Shown: positions 26,290 to 35,342 of the stretch, piece by piece | How positions within the stretch are numbered: the first letter of the stretch is position 1 | Layout of the letters: every line of letters begins with the position of its first letter | Origin: Flavobacterium aquariorum | GTDB taxonomy: Bacteria; Bacteroidota; Bacteroidia; Flavobacteriales; Flavobacteriaceae | Length of the DNA: 64,000 bases | NCBI RefSeq assembly: GCF_003254745.1 | Contig: NZ_QKXH01000003.1 | Coordinates: forward strand, 427,843 to 491,842 | Direction: 5' to 3' | Translations under genes and position numbers: made by a program | The notes under the pieces: generated by a model | Seen by the model: the letters and a program-made list of their open reading frames with translations, nothing else | Database searches by the model: none | Told to the model about the DNA's origin: nothing

Positions 26290-27126
26290 ATGGAAAAATT
26301 CACACTTGAAATTCTTTTTCACATTATCGGAATTGGTTCAGCTTCCGGACTTATTTACAAAGACAACAGTTTATTTATCATAGGCGACAACAGCGGTTTT
26401 CTATACGAATACAATATAGAATCCAAAAATCTGCAACGTCACGAAATCATAGAAAACGCTACCGAAAATATTGCAAAAAGTGAAAAACCCGATTTTGAGG
26501 CTATTACTTATTTTGGCGACAATCTTTATGTTTTTGGCTCTGGATCTACCGAAAAAAGGAATAAGATGATCCAGATCAATACACTTGAAAAAGAAATAAG
26601 TACCAATGACCTCGCCGGTCTCTATGGCGTTATGCAAAGTTTTGGCGAAATAAAACCAGAAGATTTCAATATAGAGGGCGCTGTTTATACGGGTGAAGAA
26701 TGGTATTTATTCAACCGAGGAAACGGAAAATCGGCCAAAAATGTATTGTTTACTATTCAAGGCAAAAATTTGATTAACGAATTCAACATCCTTTCCAACA
26801 ATTACAAATTGCCAAAAATAAAAGGAGTTCGCAGCAGTTTTACCGATGCTGTTATACTTGATGATAAAATTTACTTTTTATCAACTGCCGAAAACACAGA
26901 TTCTACATACCATGATGGTGAAATATTAGGTAGTTTCATCGGGTGCATCGATACCAAAACCATGAAAATTGATTTTACCAAAAAAATCAGCGATACCCAT
27001 AAATTTGAAGGACTAACTGTTTATAAAAATTCTGCTGATAAGATCGAATTTTTACTTTGTGAAGATAGCGACACTGAAGTTTTGGAAACCAATATTTATA
27101 AATTGACATTAAACAAAAAACATTAA
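26290..27126 (+). CDS. Hypothetical beta-propeller-like protein (DUF6929-type)
   Basis: 278 residues, no signal peptide, rich in beta-strand-like segments with repeated patterns ([47 protein letters not shown]) suggestive of a propeller. It resembles a conserved Bacteroidota family annotated DUF6929; function unknown. It begins 22 bp after the structured element and runs 10 bp before an SDR gene, so the two may be cotranscribed. Confidence 0.8.
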   Translation: MEKFTLEILFHIIGIGSASGLIYKDNSLFIIGDNSGFLYEYNIESKNLQRHEIIENATENIAKSEKPDFEAITYFGDNLYVFGSGSTEKRNKMIQINTLEKEISTNDLAGLYGVMQSFGEIKPEDFNIEGAVYTGEEWYLFNRGNGKSAKNVLFTIQGKNLINEFNILSNNYKLPKIKGVRSSFTDAVILDDKIYFLSTAENTDSTYHDGEILGSFIGCIDTKTMKIDFTKKISDTHKFEGLTVYKNSADKIEFLLCEDSDTEVLETNIYKLTLNKKH

Positions 27127-27136
27127 AAGTAAAATA

Positions 27137-27853
27137 ATGAACAACTTAAAAAATAAAAACGCCCTAATTACGGGTGCTGGAAAAGGAATTGGTAAAGCAG
27201 TAGCCATCGCTTTGGCTAAAGAAGGGGTGAATGTAATTTTATTGGCCCGTACACAATCAGATATTGATCAAGTCGCCAATGAAGTAAGAGCTTTAGGAGT
27301 AAAATCATTGGCCATAACCGCTGATGTTGCTGATATCAACTCCGTAAATTCAGCTGTAGAAAAAGCCTTAACCGAATTTGAAACCATTGACATTTTAATC
27401 AATAACGCCGGAATTGCAGCTTTTGGTAAGTTTTTAGAATTAGAACCTTCCGCTTGGGAACGTATTATTCAGGTGAACTTAATGGGAACCTATTATGTTA
27501 CTCGAGCCGTTTTACCAAATATGATCGAAAAACAAACAGGAGACATTATCAATATTTCCTCAACAGCAGGATTAAACGGAAATGCACTAACCAGTGCTTA
27601 CAGTGCATCAAAATTTGCAGTATTAGGTTTGACGGATTCTTTGATGCAGGAAGTACGAAAACACAATATTCGTGTGACAGCCTTAACACCAAGTACTGTA
27701 GCAACTGATATGGCAAAAGAATTAAATCTTACGGATGGTAATCCAGAAAAAGTAATGCAATCTGAAGATATGGCCGAATTAATCATTGCCCAGCTAAAAT
27801 TAAACCGACGCGTTTTTATCAAAAACAGCAGTATTTGGTCAACAAATCCTTAG
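27137..27853 (+). CDS. Short-chain dehydrogenase/3-oxoacyl-ACP reductase-like
   Basis: 238 residues, classical [13 protein letters not shown] (residues ~11-20) binds NADP, NNAG near residue 87, catalytic Ser in INISSTAG and YSASK near residue 154. The sequence is FabG-like, but single SDRs cannot be assigned a substrate. It follows the DUF6929-type gene by 10 bp. Confidence 0.9.
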   Translation: MNNLKNKNALITGAGKGIGKAVAIALAKEGVNVILLARTQSDIDQVANEVRALGVKSLAITADVADINSVNSAVEKALTEFETIDILINNAGIAAFGKFLELEPSAWERIIQVNLMGTYYVTRAVLPNMIEKQTGDIINISSTAGLNGNALTSAYSASKFAVLGLTDSLMQEVRKHNIRVTALTPSTVATDMAKELNLTDGNPEKVMQSEDMAELIIAQLKLNRRVFIKNSSIWSTNP

Positions 27854-27941
27854 CCAATACCAACGTCAACTAAAAACTGCTTCTTTTAAATTTGCCAAAA
27901 TACATTAGTTTACAAAGTAAACATATAGAATTTTGAGATAA

Positions 27942-28104
27942 TATCTTTGGGGGAAAATATTCTGTAATAAATAAATGTATAGATATCAAATATTTATAAA
28001 TCTAAAAAAACAATAAAAAACAGATTACTTCTAAAAGTATTGACAAGTATTTATTTCATTTTGATAATGATGAGCTCGATATTGTATCGGGCTCATTTTT
28101 TTTA
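27942..28104 (+). ncRNA. Candidate small RNA between a -7 box and a strong terminator
   Basis: TATCTTTG (27942-27949) matches TAnnTTTG, and 120 bp later a 12-bp stem (ATGAGCTCGATA with TATCGGGCTCAT, 3-nt loop, 28070-28096) is followed by eight T residues. No credible ORF lies between; the longest is 13 codons. A transcript of about 150 nt is predicted. The alternative is that this is simply the 3' UTR and terminator of the SDR gene; no -33 TTG is found at the right distance. Confidence 0.35.
28068..28104 (+). terminator. Strong intrinsic terminator
   Basis: A 12-bp GC-containing stem with a TTG loop and T8, 215 bp after the SDR stop. It is certain as a terminator structure; which transcript it ends is uncertain. 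Confidence 0.88.
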
Positions 28105-28288
28105 AATATAATTACTGCATTATAGTATAATTTGATGTTTTATACAATCTTTTGCATTACTCCTAATACTTGTATTTTTTTTAAACTTAATTAGAATGTT
28201 TCTCTAAATAGATTGATGAATGGATTTCATATTAACTCTATGACAATAACAAATTCGCTATAAACGTTAAAATAAAGTTAATTTTAAG

Positions 28289-28329
28289 TACTATGCGATA
28301 CACAATACCTTTTTTAAGATATATATTTG
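28289..28329 (+). promoter_or_regulatory. Promoter with TACTATGCGATACA motif, copy 1
   Basis: TACTATGCGATACA begins at 28289 and the -7 box TATATTTG at 28322, a distance of 33 bp. The same two motifs with the same 33-bp distance occur upstream of the DUF4870-PadR-PspC operon (40874, 40907). No -33 TTG is present, suggesting control by an activator or a dedicated repressor. Confidence 0.7.
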
Positions 28330-28404
28330 CATAGGATATTATTATATGATTTTAATACCTACAAAACAACAATCAAAAAAAACAACAATCAAAAATCAAG
28401 TATC

Positions 28405-28944
28405 ATGAAAAATTCAATTTTAATCTTAGGAATCGCATTAGTATCTTTATCTAATGTTTGTAAAGCTTCAAACACAATAAACAGTCAAGTTGGTACTTAT
28501 CAAGCACTAGTTTCTTTGAGCGAAAATGATACAATAACATCAAATGAAAAAACAGCAATAGTAAAACCGGAAGTAATTATGGATTCTGAAATTTTTAATC
28601 CAGAAACTGTAATTGGGTTCAATGCTAAAACGGTTAACGAAATTATTACTGAAAACGATAAATTAATAGAAAACACAACTTCGGATGAAATAGAATTTAT
28701 AGTTTTCGAAGATTCTATGAAAGATATTATAGCCCAATCTGACTTAATAATTGAGAATACAGTTTCAAATGAAGCTTACCCTCTTTCCACTGAAAACAAT
28801 ATTGAATCTGAAATAGCACAACTTGAAATGGTTATTGAAAGCTCTGTTTCTGATGAAGTAAGTTCCTTGAACCTTAAAGAAATTAATAAAAATACATTAC
28901 TGCAAAACAACCTGAATAAAAAAGCTTTTGTTGGAATGAATTAA
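28405..28944 (+). CDS. Small exported acidic repeat protein
   Basis: 179 residues, signal peptide KNSILILGIALVSLSNVCKA. The mature protein is acidic and carries three copies of a 16-residue motif at residues 80-95 (IITENDKLIENTTSDE), 108-123 (IIAQSDLIIENTVSNE) and 136-151 (ending VIESSVSDE), about 28 residues apart. I do not recognise a function. The frame extends to 28327 but that would include the -7 box, so ATG 28405 is used. Its promoter matches that of the PadR/PspC operon. Confidence 0.75.
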   Translation: MKNSILILGIALVSLSNVCKASNTINSQVGTYQALVSLSENDTITSNEKTAIVKPEVIMDSEIFNPETVIGFNAKTVNEIITENDKLIENTTSDEIEFIVFEDSMKDIIAQSDLIIENTVSNEAYPLSTENNIESEIAQLEMVIESSVSDEVSSLNLKEINKNTLLQNNLNKKAFVGMN

Positions 28945-28997
28945 TGACAGTAAAATAAGAAGTAGCTAAATTAGGGCAGGTATAAAGTTTACCAACT

Positions 28998-29038
28998 AAA
29001 AAAGCACCATTATAAAAAGTATAATGATGCTTTTTTTA
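28998..29038. terminator. Bidirectional terminator
   Basis: AAAGCACCATTATA pairs with TATAATGATGCTTT (one mismatch), flanked by A- and T-runs, between the exported repeat protein and mtaB. Confidence 0.85.
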
Positions 29039-29066
29039 TGTTTAAAAATCGTTTTTACCTTAAATT

Positions 29067-30395
29067 TTAAACCTCAACATTCAAAAATTCCATTCGAACA
29101 CTTCCATCTTCATCAATTTTTGTCAAATTAATATCACGAAGAGTATTTACTAATTCAGGATTCCAAGGAGTTTTCACTTTTACGTAATTCTCTGTAAAAC
29201 CATGAATATAGCCTTCTTTATTTTCACTTTCAAAAAGTACGGTTCTATTGGTTCCCAACTGGCTTTCATAAAAAGCACGTCGTTTTTTAACCGATAAACC
29301 CCGTAACATTTTACTGCGTTTGGCACGAACGTTTCCGGGAACAACACCTTCCATTTCAGCGGCTTCAGTATTATCACGCTCCGAGTAAGTGAAAACATGT
29401 AAATACGAAATATCCATTTCATTTAGGAAATGATAGGTTTCCAAGAAATGCTCATCGGTTTCACCTGGGAATCCCACAATCACATCAACACCAATACAGG
29501 CATGTGGCATGACTTCACGAATCTTATTCACTCTTTCAGTATAGACTTCACGTAAATAACGACGTTTCATTAACTTCAAAATATCATTGCTTCCCGATTG
29601 CAACGGAATGTGAAAATGGGGTACAAAAGTTCTGCTTTTAGAAACAAATTCTATCGTTTCATTTTTCAACAGATTAGGCTCAATCGAAGAAATACGTAAT
29701 CTTTCAATTCCTTCAACTTCGTCCAAAGCCTTAACCAATTCCAAAAAAGTGTGTTCGTGTTTTTTATTCCCGAACTCTCCTTTTCCATAATCACCAATAT
29801 TGACACCAGTAAGGACAATTTCTTTGATATTTTGTTTCGAAATTTCGTAGGCATTCCTCAAAACATTCTCCAATTCATCGCTTCTCGAAATTCCACGAGC
29901 AAGAGGAATTGTGCAATAAGTACATTTATAATCACAGCCATCCTGAACTTTCAAGAAGGCACGTGTTCTATCCCCGATCGAATAACTGCCCACATAAAAA
30001 TCAGCTTCGGCAATTTCACATGAATGAACTTCACCAAAATCATTCTTCGATAAATCATTGATATAATCTGCTAATTTGAATTTCTCAGTAGCTCCAAGAA
30101 CCAAATCCACTCCATCAACATTGGCCAATTCTTCAGGTTTCAACTGTGCATAACAACCTACCGCAGCGACAAAAGCTTTATCGTTCAATTTCATCGCCTT
30201 GCGCACCACTTGCTTGAATTGCTTATCGGCATTTTCCGTAACCGAACAAGTATTGATTACGTACATATCAGCTACATCCTCAAAATCAACTCGATCAAAA
30301 CCTTCATCCTCCAAATTACGCGCAATAGTCGATGTTTCCGAAAAATTCAGTTTGCAGCCAAGCGTGTAAAAAGCAACTTTTTTTCTATTCTCCAT
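29067..30395 (-). CDS. mtaB: tRNA t6A37 methylthiotransferase MtaB
   Basis: 442-residue radical-SAM methylthiotransferase that converts t6A37 to ms2t6A in tRNAs reading ANN codons. The N-terminal UPF0004 domain has cysteines in YTLGCKLN, NTCSV and VGCYAQ; the radical-SAM cluster motif is CDYKCTYC; a TRAM-like domain follows at the C-terminus. GCKLNF and the overall length favour MtaB over MiaB or RimO. A TAAATTTG box lies on the minus strand at 30441-30448. Confidence 0.93.
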   Translation of the reverse strand: MENRKKVAFYTLGCKLNFSETSTIARNLEDEGFDRVDFEDVADMYVINTCSVTENADKQFKQVVRKAMKLNDKAFVAAVGCYAQLKPEELANVDGVDLVLGATEKFKLADYINDLSKNDFGEVHSCEIAEADFYVGSYSIGDRTRAFLKVQDGCDYKCTYCTIPLARGISRSDELENVLRNAYEISKQNIKEIVLTGVNIGDYGKGEFGNKKHEHTFLELVKALDEVEGIERLRISSIEPNLLKNETIEFVSKSRTFVPHFHIPLQSGSNDILKLMKRRYLREVYTERVNKIREVMPHACIGVDVIVGFPGETDEHFLETYHFLNEMDISYLHVFTYSERDNTEAAEMEGVVPGNVRAKRSKMLRGLSVKKRRAFYESQLGTNRTVLFESENKEGYIHGFTENYVKVKTPWNPELVNTLRDINLTKIDEDGSVRMEFLNVEV

Positions 30396-30919
30396 AATTA
30401 CCTTAAATTAATGAAATCGTTGTCAAAAAATTTAAGTGCGCAAATTTACGAACAAAAATTTACACTGTAAAGCCGATGATTATATATATTCATATCATTT
30501 ACAACCGTTAGATAAAACACCATGATATTGTTATTTAAAAAGATGGAGCGATACACTTTAAAAAGGCTTTATTTTTCCGCTCAAGGTTTTGTTCTTATTT
30601 ATTTAAATACTAATTTCACACCTCCAAAAACAACTTAACGGCACTAACTTTATCTTATACCAAATAAAATTGCCGTGATTCGTCATTAGAAATATCAAAA
30701 CTAATTATTTCAAAAAAATAATTCAGTGGAGAAGTAATAATCTATGATTTTATCTGTTTAAAAAATAGATTAAATTAATGACATTACTTTTCTTGCATTT
30801 GATGTTCCTTTAATTCTTCAAAAAACATACTTTAGAAACAAAATTATACTATTAATAACAGTAAATGGGATCGCCGAAAACCATAAAGAGTAGGTAAATA
30901 TTAAATAAACAAAAACAAA
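30396..30919. other. 524-bp gap between divergent genes
   Basis: Contains the probable mtaB -7 box (minus strand, 30441-30448). The rest is AT-rich with no ORF, RNA gene or strong hairpin seen; the promoter of the 30920 gene is not obvious. Confidence 0.5.
30441..30448 (-). promoter_or_regulatory. -7 box of mtaB
   Basis: CAAATTTA on the plus strand reads TAAATTTG on the minus strand, matching TAnnTTTG, about 46 bp before the ATG. Confidence 0.45.
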
Positions 30920-31441
30920 ATGAAATCGTTCTGCCTCACAATCTCCCTACTATTTGTTACACTTTGCTCACAAGCTCAAAATGCTCCGTCAATAGCTACC
31001 AAAAATCCTTTCCCAACAATAAGTACTTTAACTACTTGGGCGAGTTACAATTCACAAGAAAAATTCAATCTTGATATTAGAGCTCTTGGATTTAAATTCG
31101 AAGAAAAATCAGTTGAAACGGCTTCAACTTCCTACACTTATATCAGAAAAGTTTCGGTGGACAACATCAACTATACAGACAGAATAGTTTACAGAATCGC
31201 AAATGACAACTCTGCAAGCATAATTTCATTGGTAACGGCTTCAACCGATTTAGTGTCTTTTTACACTCCACAATTAGCTGGTTATAAAACAGGGAAATGT
31301 GACAACGAAATGTCGAAAGACAAGAAAACAACTTGTACTTGTTATGACAATGGCAAATTCAACATCGACGTATGTGACGAAAGGGTAAAACTTACGATGG
31401 GTGACGGAAATAATTATTTTATTTCGGTTGCGAAAAAATAA
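30920..31441 (+). CDS. Exported hypothetical protein
   Basis: 173 residues with a signal peptide (FCLTISLLFVTLCSQAQ). The mature part has three cysteines close together near the end (CTCYDNGKFNIDVC) plus another in GKCDNE, so disulfides are possible in the periplasm. No family recognised. A terminator follows. Confidence 0.75.
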   Translation: MKSFCLTISLLFVTLCSQAQNAPSIATKNPFPTISTLTTWASYNSQEKFNLDIRALGFKFEEKSVETASTSYTYIRKVSVDNINYTDRIVYRIANDNSASIISLVTASTDLVSFYTPQLAGYKTGKCDNEMSKDKKTTCTCYDNGKFNIDVCDERVKLTMGDGNNYFISVAKK

Positions 31442-31488
31442 AAAAAATGTAGGAGGTACGTCTCCACACAACGACAAAAAATCCATAA

Positions 31489-31525
31489 AAAATCCGTCTC
31501 ATTCGACAACGAGACGGATTTTTCA
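31489..31525. terminator. Bidirectional terminator
   Basis: AAAATCCGTCTC pairs with GAGACGGATTTT around ATTCGACAAC, with flanking A and T runs, between convergent genes. Confidence 0.88.
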
Positions 31526-31543
31526 TTTTGTAAAAAAGGATTT

Positions 31544-32071
31544 TTATAAATTTGGATTTTCCATTTCATACCAAACTTCTTCTTCACCATCGTATTCAAA
31601 GAAATTGACATAATGCATTCCCAGTTTTTCCAGTATATTTCTTGAGCCTATATTTCCAGCATCTGCATAAGCATACAACATTTCCACTTTCATTTCATTA
31701 AAGGTTAAATCTATAAAAGCCAATCCAGCTTCGGTAGCGTAACCTTTCCCCCAATGTTTCTGAATAAAACGATAACCTATCTCATAAAAATTTTGATGGT
31801 TATTGATAGTCTCTTTAATTAACTTTATACCCGACCAACCAATAAATTCATTGGTTTCCTTAAGAATTACAGCCCAACGCCCAATTCCATTATCTGCATA
31901 TTGCCGCCTTAAATTTTCAATATATAACCTACTTTCATCAATGTGTTTTACTGGCTTATTCCCTAAAAAACGATGCACTTCAGGATTCGAATCCAATTCA
32001 AACATTCCTTCATCATCTGAAGCAATCATTTCCCTTAATATCAACCTTTCGGTTTCTATATAGGATTTCAT
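31544..32071 (-). CDS. GNAT N-acetyltransferase (RimJ/RimL-like)
   Basis: 175 residues. ETERLILREM at the N-terminus and HWGKGYATEAGLAFI (acetyl-CoA pyrophosphate loop) are typical of the RimJ/RimL branch; NIGSRNILEKLGM is the C-terminal motif. Acceptor unknown. Its start codon overlaps the stop of the HAD gene (TAATG on the minus strand), so the two are translationally coupled. Confidence 0.88.
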   Translation of the reverse strand: MKSYIETERLILREMIASDDEGMFELDSNPEVHRFLGNKPVKHIDESRLYIENLRRQYADNGIGRWAVILKETNEFIGWSGIKLIKETINNHQNFYEIGYRFIQKHWGKGYATEAGLAFIDLTFNEMKVEMLYAYADAGNIGSRNILEKLGMHYVNFFEYDGEEEVWYEMENPNL

Positions 32072-32889
32072 TAATTTAAATTTAAAATATAACGCTTGAT
32101 GACTTCGGCAACACCATGATTATTATTTGAAGCAACAATTAAATCTGCTTTGTCTCTTAACTCAGGTGTTACATTGTCCACCCAAACACCTAAACCAGCA
32201 TATTCAACCATTGTCAAATCATTTCCTGCATTTCCAACAGCAATAATTTCACTTTGATGAATATCTAATTTCTCTGCCAATTTTTTCAGACTGTAGGCTT
32301 TGTCAATTCCTTGCTGAGCAACTTCAAGAAAGAAAGGCTTTGACATCGACACACTCAAATGTGGCATGGCCAGTTTCAAATCATCTTCAACTGTTTTTAG
32401 ATAGGATGGTTCTTCAAGCAAAATACATTTGACGGCATTCGATTGTACAGCGCCCTTAAAGCTCACTACTTTATTGTGTGTCAACCCTGTAATATGTTTT
32501 TCAATATCTATATATTCCGAATCAGTTTCACTGACAATTTCATCATTTACATAAGTAATTATGTGTGTTTTACTTTTTAAACTATAGTCGTACAATTCAT
32601 GGATTTGTTCCTTGGTCAATGTTTGCTCAAATAGAACTTTATCTTCTTTCAGATCTGTAATTACAGCTCCATTGTAGGATAGCATAAATGAATTATAATA
32701 ATCCATCTTCAATTCTTTAGCATAAGCTGTCATCGCAGAAGTGGGCCTTCCTGATGCCAAAACCACATATACTCCCAATTCCTGGGCTTTAAAAATCATT
32801 TCTTTATTCTCATCCGATATGGTATGATCGTCGGTTAACAACGTGTCATCCATATCTAAAACAAGCATTTTGTATTTTACTTCTTTCAT
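32071..32889 (-). CDS. Cof-type HAD-IIB phosphatase
   Basis: 272 residues. DMDDTLLTDD (residues ~11-20) is motif I with the nucleophile Asp; LASGRPTS motif II; AVGNAGNDLTMVEYA motif IV. A cap domain of type IIB lies between. Family members dephosphorylate sugar phosphates, FMN or PLP; substrate unknown. Coupled to the GNAT gene. Confidence 0.9.
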   Translation of the reverse strand: MKEVKYKMLVLDMDDTLLTDDHTISDENKEMIFKAQELGVYVVLASGRPTSAMTAYAKELKMDYYNSFMLSYNGAVITDLKEDKVLFEQTLTKEQIHELYDYSLKSKTHIITYVNDEIVSETDSEYIDIEKHITGLTHNKVVSFKGAVQSNAVKCILLEEPSYLKTVEDDLKLAMPHLSVSMSKPFFLEVAQQGIDKAYSLKKLAEKLDIHQSEIIAVGNAGNDLTMVEYAGLGVWVDNVTPELRDKADLIVASNNNHGVAEVIKRYILNLN

Positions 32890-32946
32890 TATATAAAATT
32901 TCGGCTAATAAATTATAAATTAACAAATTACAATTATTGTGCCATT

Positions 32947-32985
32947 AAAAAACCTTGACACTCGTAAAAGTCTCAAGGTTTTAAA
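32947..32985. terminator. Hairpin terminator
   Basis: AAAACCTTGA pairs with TCAAGGTTTT across a 13-nt loop and is flanked by A and T runs; it ends the DUF2007 transcript on the minus strand. Confidence 0.8.
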
Positions 32986-33002
32986 AAAATCCTTCTTTCC
33001 AA

Positions 33003-33221
33003 CTAGATATTCAACCTAAATTCTTCGATAACCGGATTTGCTTTTGCAAAATCAGTTTCCTGGATAAAAACCTCAACAGCTGCGTCTAAGTTTGGAAAAC
33101 CAGACATTCTAGCCGATTGGACATTATTTTTAACTGTAGTTTCCACTCCAACGGCTTCAATTTTTTCTTGTAAAGCCAATGCTAAAATTTCACTTCCCGA
33201 AAATACTTTCATTAATCCCAT
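33003..33221 (-). CDS. DUF2007-type small protein
   Basis: 72 residues from ATG 33221 (MGLMKVFSGSEI); a longer frame adds 13 unlikely residues, and Met at 33212 is another possible start. The length, the KVFSGSEILALALQEKIEAV opening and the ferredoxin-like alternation match DUF2007 (putative signal-transducing, PII-like fold). No function is known. Confidence 0.75.
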   Translation of the reverse strand: MGLMKVFSGSEILALALQEKIEAVGVETTVKNNVQSARMSGFPNLDAAVEVFIQETDFAKANPVIEEFRLNI

Positions 33222-33330
33222 GATGCTTTTATTTTTTAAATTACTATTATATCGAATCATTAAACTAAAAGCACCTTAAAACCTGTCCGTTCGGAGTTAT
33301 GCTTCCTGCCTTCTGATCTATTATTAACTT

Positions 33331-34050
33331 TTACTCCTCTTCGTCATCATCAATTTCTTCGTCTTCTTCTTCAAAATCATCAACGTCTGGATTCACTGAT
33401 TCTTCTTCTTCCAAATCCTCCTCATCTTCGTCATACTCTTCCTCAAAATCAAAAACATAAGGCTCCAACAACATTTTATCAGCCAAGATTTCAATTCGTT
33501 CGGTCAACTGGTCAGTAAAAATAATACGTTGCGTTTTGGCAATACTATTTGAGATTCGCATGATTTTTGTTTCATGACGCAATTTCAAAATCGGGTCTGC
33601 ATCATCAAGAATGAACATTCTCAATCGGTTTACATTATATCCCGCTGTGGTAAACATATCACTCAATTTATTTGGAGTTCCAATAAGAACGTCAATACCT
33701 GTTGAAATATAGTTTTTATCATATTCCATATCGCCTTTATCATGAACACCATATACTCTCAAGTTGGTATACTTTCCAAACTTCTCGAAAAGTTCTTCCA
33801 TTTCAAGAACCTTAGTTTTGTCTTCAACAATAATTAGGGCACGAGGCGATTCTTCTCCTTCACAAACCAATTGCTGAATCACATTCATCACAATAGTTGT
33901 TGATTTTCCCGAACCTTTTGGTGAAACAACAATTGCATCTGCACCACTTTTTATAGTCGAAAAAGTTTCTTTTTGCATCTCATTAGCTTCAGTCAACCCG
34001 CTATCAATTAAGGCTTCTTGCAATACTTGATTTATTTTCTTTAGTTTCAT
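33331..34050 (-). CDS. Half-length DEAD-box protein with acidic tail
   Basis: 239 residues containing only the first RecA-like domain of a DEAD-box ATPase: Q-like motif region EANEMQKETF, Walker A SPKGSGKST, GTPNKLSD (motif Ib), and LDDADPIL where DEAD is expected. The second helicase domain is absent; instead the protein ends in about 40 residues that are nearly all Asp and Glu. No frameshift or remnant of the second domain is seen in the 80 bp downstream. It may be a regulator or a partner of another RNA helicase rather than a helicase; that is inference. Confidence 0.8.
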   Translation of the reverse strand: MKLKKINQVLQEALIDSGLTEANEMQKETFSTIKSGADAIVVSPKGSGKSTTIVMNVIQQLVCEGEESPRALIIVEDKTKVLEMEELFEKFGKYTNLRVYGVHDKGDMEYDKNYISTGIDVLIGTPNKLSDMFTTAGYNVNRLRMFILDDADPILKLRHETKIMRISNSIAKTQRIIFTDQLTERIEILADKMLLEPYVFDFEEEYDEDEEDLEEEESVNPDVDDFEEEDEEIDDDEEE

Positions 34051-34130
34051 TTTTTTTAGTAATTAGGCATAAGACATAAGCCAAAAGCTAATGAATTATT
34101 ACATAAAATATTCTTGTTTTTTATTTTACT

Positions 34131-35294
34131 TTATTTACTGGCAAAAGCTTTAACATCACTTTCGGAAATTTCGTTTCCACCAAGGATTATCAAACGTTCT
34201 ACCACGTTTCTCAATTCACGAATATTACCCGTCCAATCGTATTCTTGCAATAAACGAATGGCTTCTACTGAAAAATGCTTTACCGCATTACCTTGTTCGA
34301 CTGCAATTTTATTTGTAAAATGCTCAATCAAAGAAGGAATATCTTCCCTCCTATCATTTAAGGAAGGAACTTTTATGAGAATTACAGCCAAACGATGGTA
34401 TAAATCTTCTCTAAAACGGCCTTCTGCAATTTCAGTTTTTAAATCTTTATTGGTGGCAGCTATAACACGCACATCAATTTTTATATCACTGTCCGCTCCT
34501 ACTCTTGTTATGATTCCTTCTTGTAAAGCTCTCAAAACTTTGGCTTGGGCTGACAAACTCATATCACCTATTTCATCCAGAAAAATAGTTCCTTTATTGG
34601 CTGCTTCAAATTTTCCTGCGCGATCTTTTACCGCCGAAGTAAAAGCGCCTTTTGTATGGCCAAACAATTCACTTTCTATCAATTCACTTGGTATGGCAGC
34701 ACAATTTACTTCTACCATTGGAGCGCTTGAGCGATCGCTTTTGTCATGCAATTGATGGGCAACCAATTCTTTTCCGGTTCCATTTGGTCCGGTAATCATA
34801 ACTCTTGCATCGGTTTTAGCTACTTTATCAATCATGACTTTCACCAGATTGATTGGTTCGCTATCTCCAACTATTTCATATTTTTTACTGACTTTCTTCT
34901 TCAGAATTTTATTCTCAACAACCAGTTTTTTCTTGTCCAATGCATTACGAACCGTATTTAGCAATCGATTTAAATCTGGTGGTTTTGAAATATAGTCAAA
35001 GGCTCCTAGACGCATCGTATTGATTGCCGTTTCCATATCACCATGCCCTGATATCATTACGATGGGAATTTCGGTATCTATTTTTTTTACGGCTTCGAGC
35101 AATTCAACGCCATCCATTTTTGGCATTTTTATGTCACATAAAACCAAATCATAGTCGTTTTCTTTTATTTTTTCAAGTCCCACAATACCATCTTCAGCTA
35201 CATCCACTTCATAAGACTCATTTTCTTCGCAAAGTATTTTGGCTAACACTCTTCTAATGGCTTCTTCGTCTTCGATAATTAGAATTTTCGACAT
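34131..35294 (-). CDS. Sigma-54-type response regulator lacking a DNA-binding domain
   Basis: 387 residues: receiver domain (residues 1-120, phospho-Asp in LVLCDIKMP, Lys in YISKPP) then AAA+ domain (GPNGTGKE Walker A, GTIFLDEIGD Walker B, and an arginine-finger/sensor region in FREDLYHRLAV). The loop that contacts sigma-54 reads GAFTSA rather than GAFTGA. The protein stops right after the AAA+ domain (ESDVKAFASK), so the Fis-type HTH of NtrC is absent. No kinase gene is adjacent. It sits downstream of the NatAB-like exporter on the same strand. Confidence 0.9.
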   Translation of the reverse strand: MSKILIIEDEEAIRRVLAKILCEENESYEVDVAEDGIVGLEKIKENDYDLVLCDIKMPKMDGVELLEAVKKIDTEIPIVMISGHGDMETAINTMRLGAFDYISKPPDLNRLLNTVRNALDKKKLVVENKILKKKVSKKYEIVGDSEPINLVKVMIDKVAKTDARVMITGPNGTGKELVAHQLHDKSDRSSAPMVEVNCAAIPSELIESELFGHTKGAFTSAVKDRAGKFEAANKGTIFLDEIGDMSLSAQAKVLRALQEGIITRVGADSDIKIDVRVIAATNKDLKTEIAEGRFREDLYHRLAVILIKVPSLNDRREDIPSLIEHFTNKIAVEQGNAVKHFSVEAIRLLQEYDWTGNIRELRNVVERLIILGGNEISESDVKAFASK

Positions 35295-35342
35295 AAATAA
35301 CTTTTTTATTTTGGCTTTATCACTTAACTATTCAAATAGCCT

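Noticed and set aside
26028..26303. 91-codon minus-strand ORF
   Set aside because: It lies wholly across inverted repeats, has odd composition (FFFFYW), and overlaps the start of the real gene at 26290; treated as a by-product of a structured element.
34114..34755. 213-codon plus-strand ORF opposite the response regulator
   Set aside because: It is antisense to the conserved AAA+ domain; no family features of its own.
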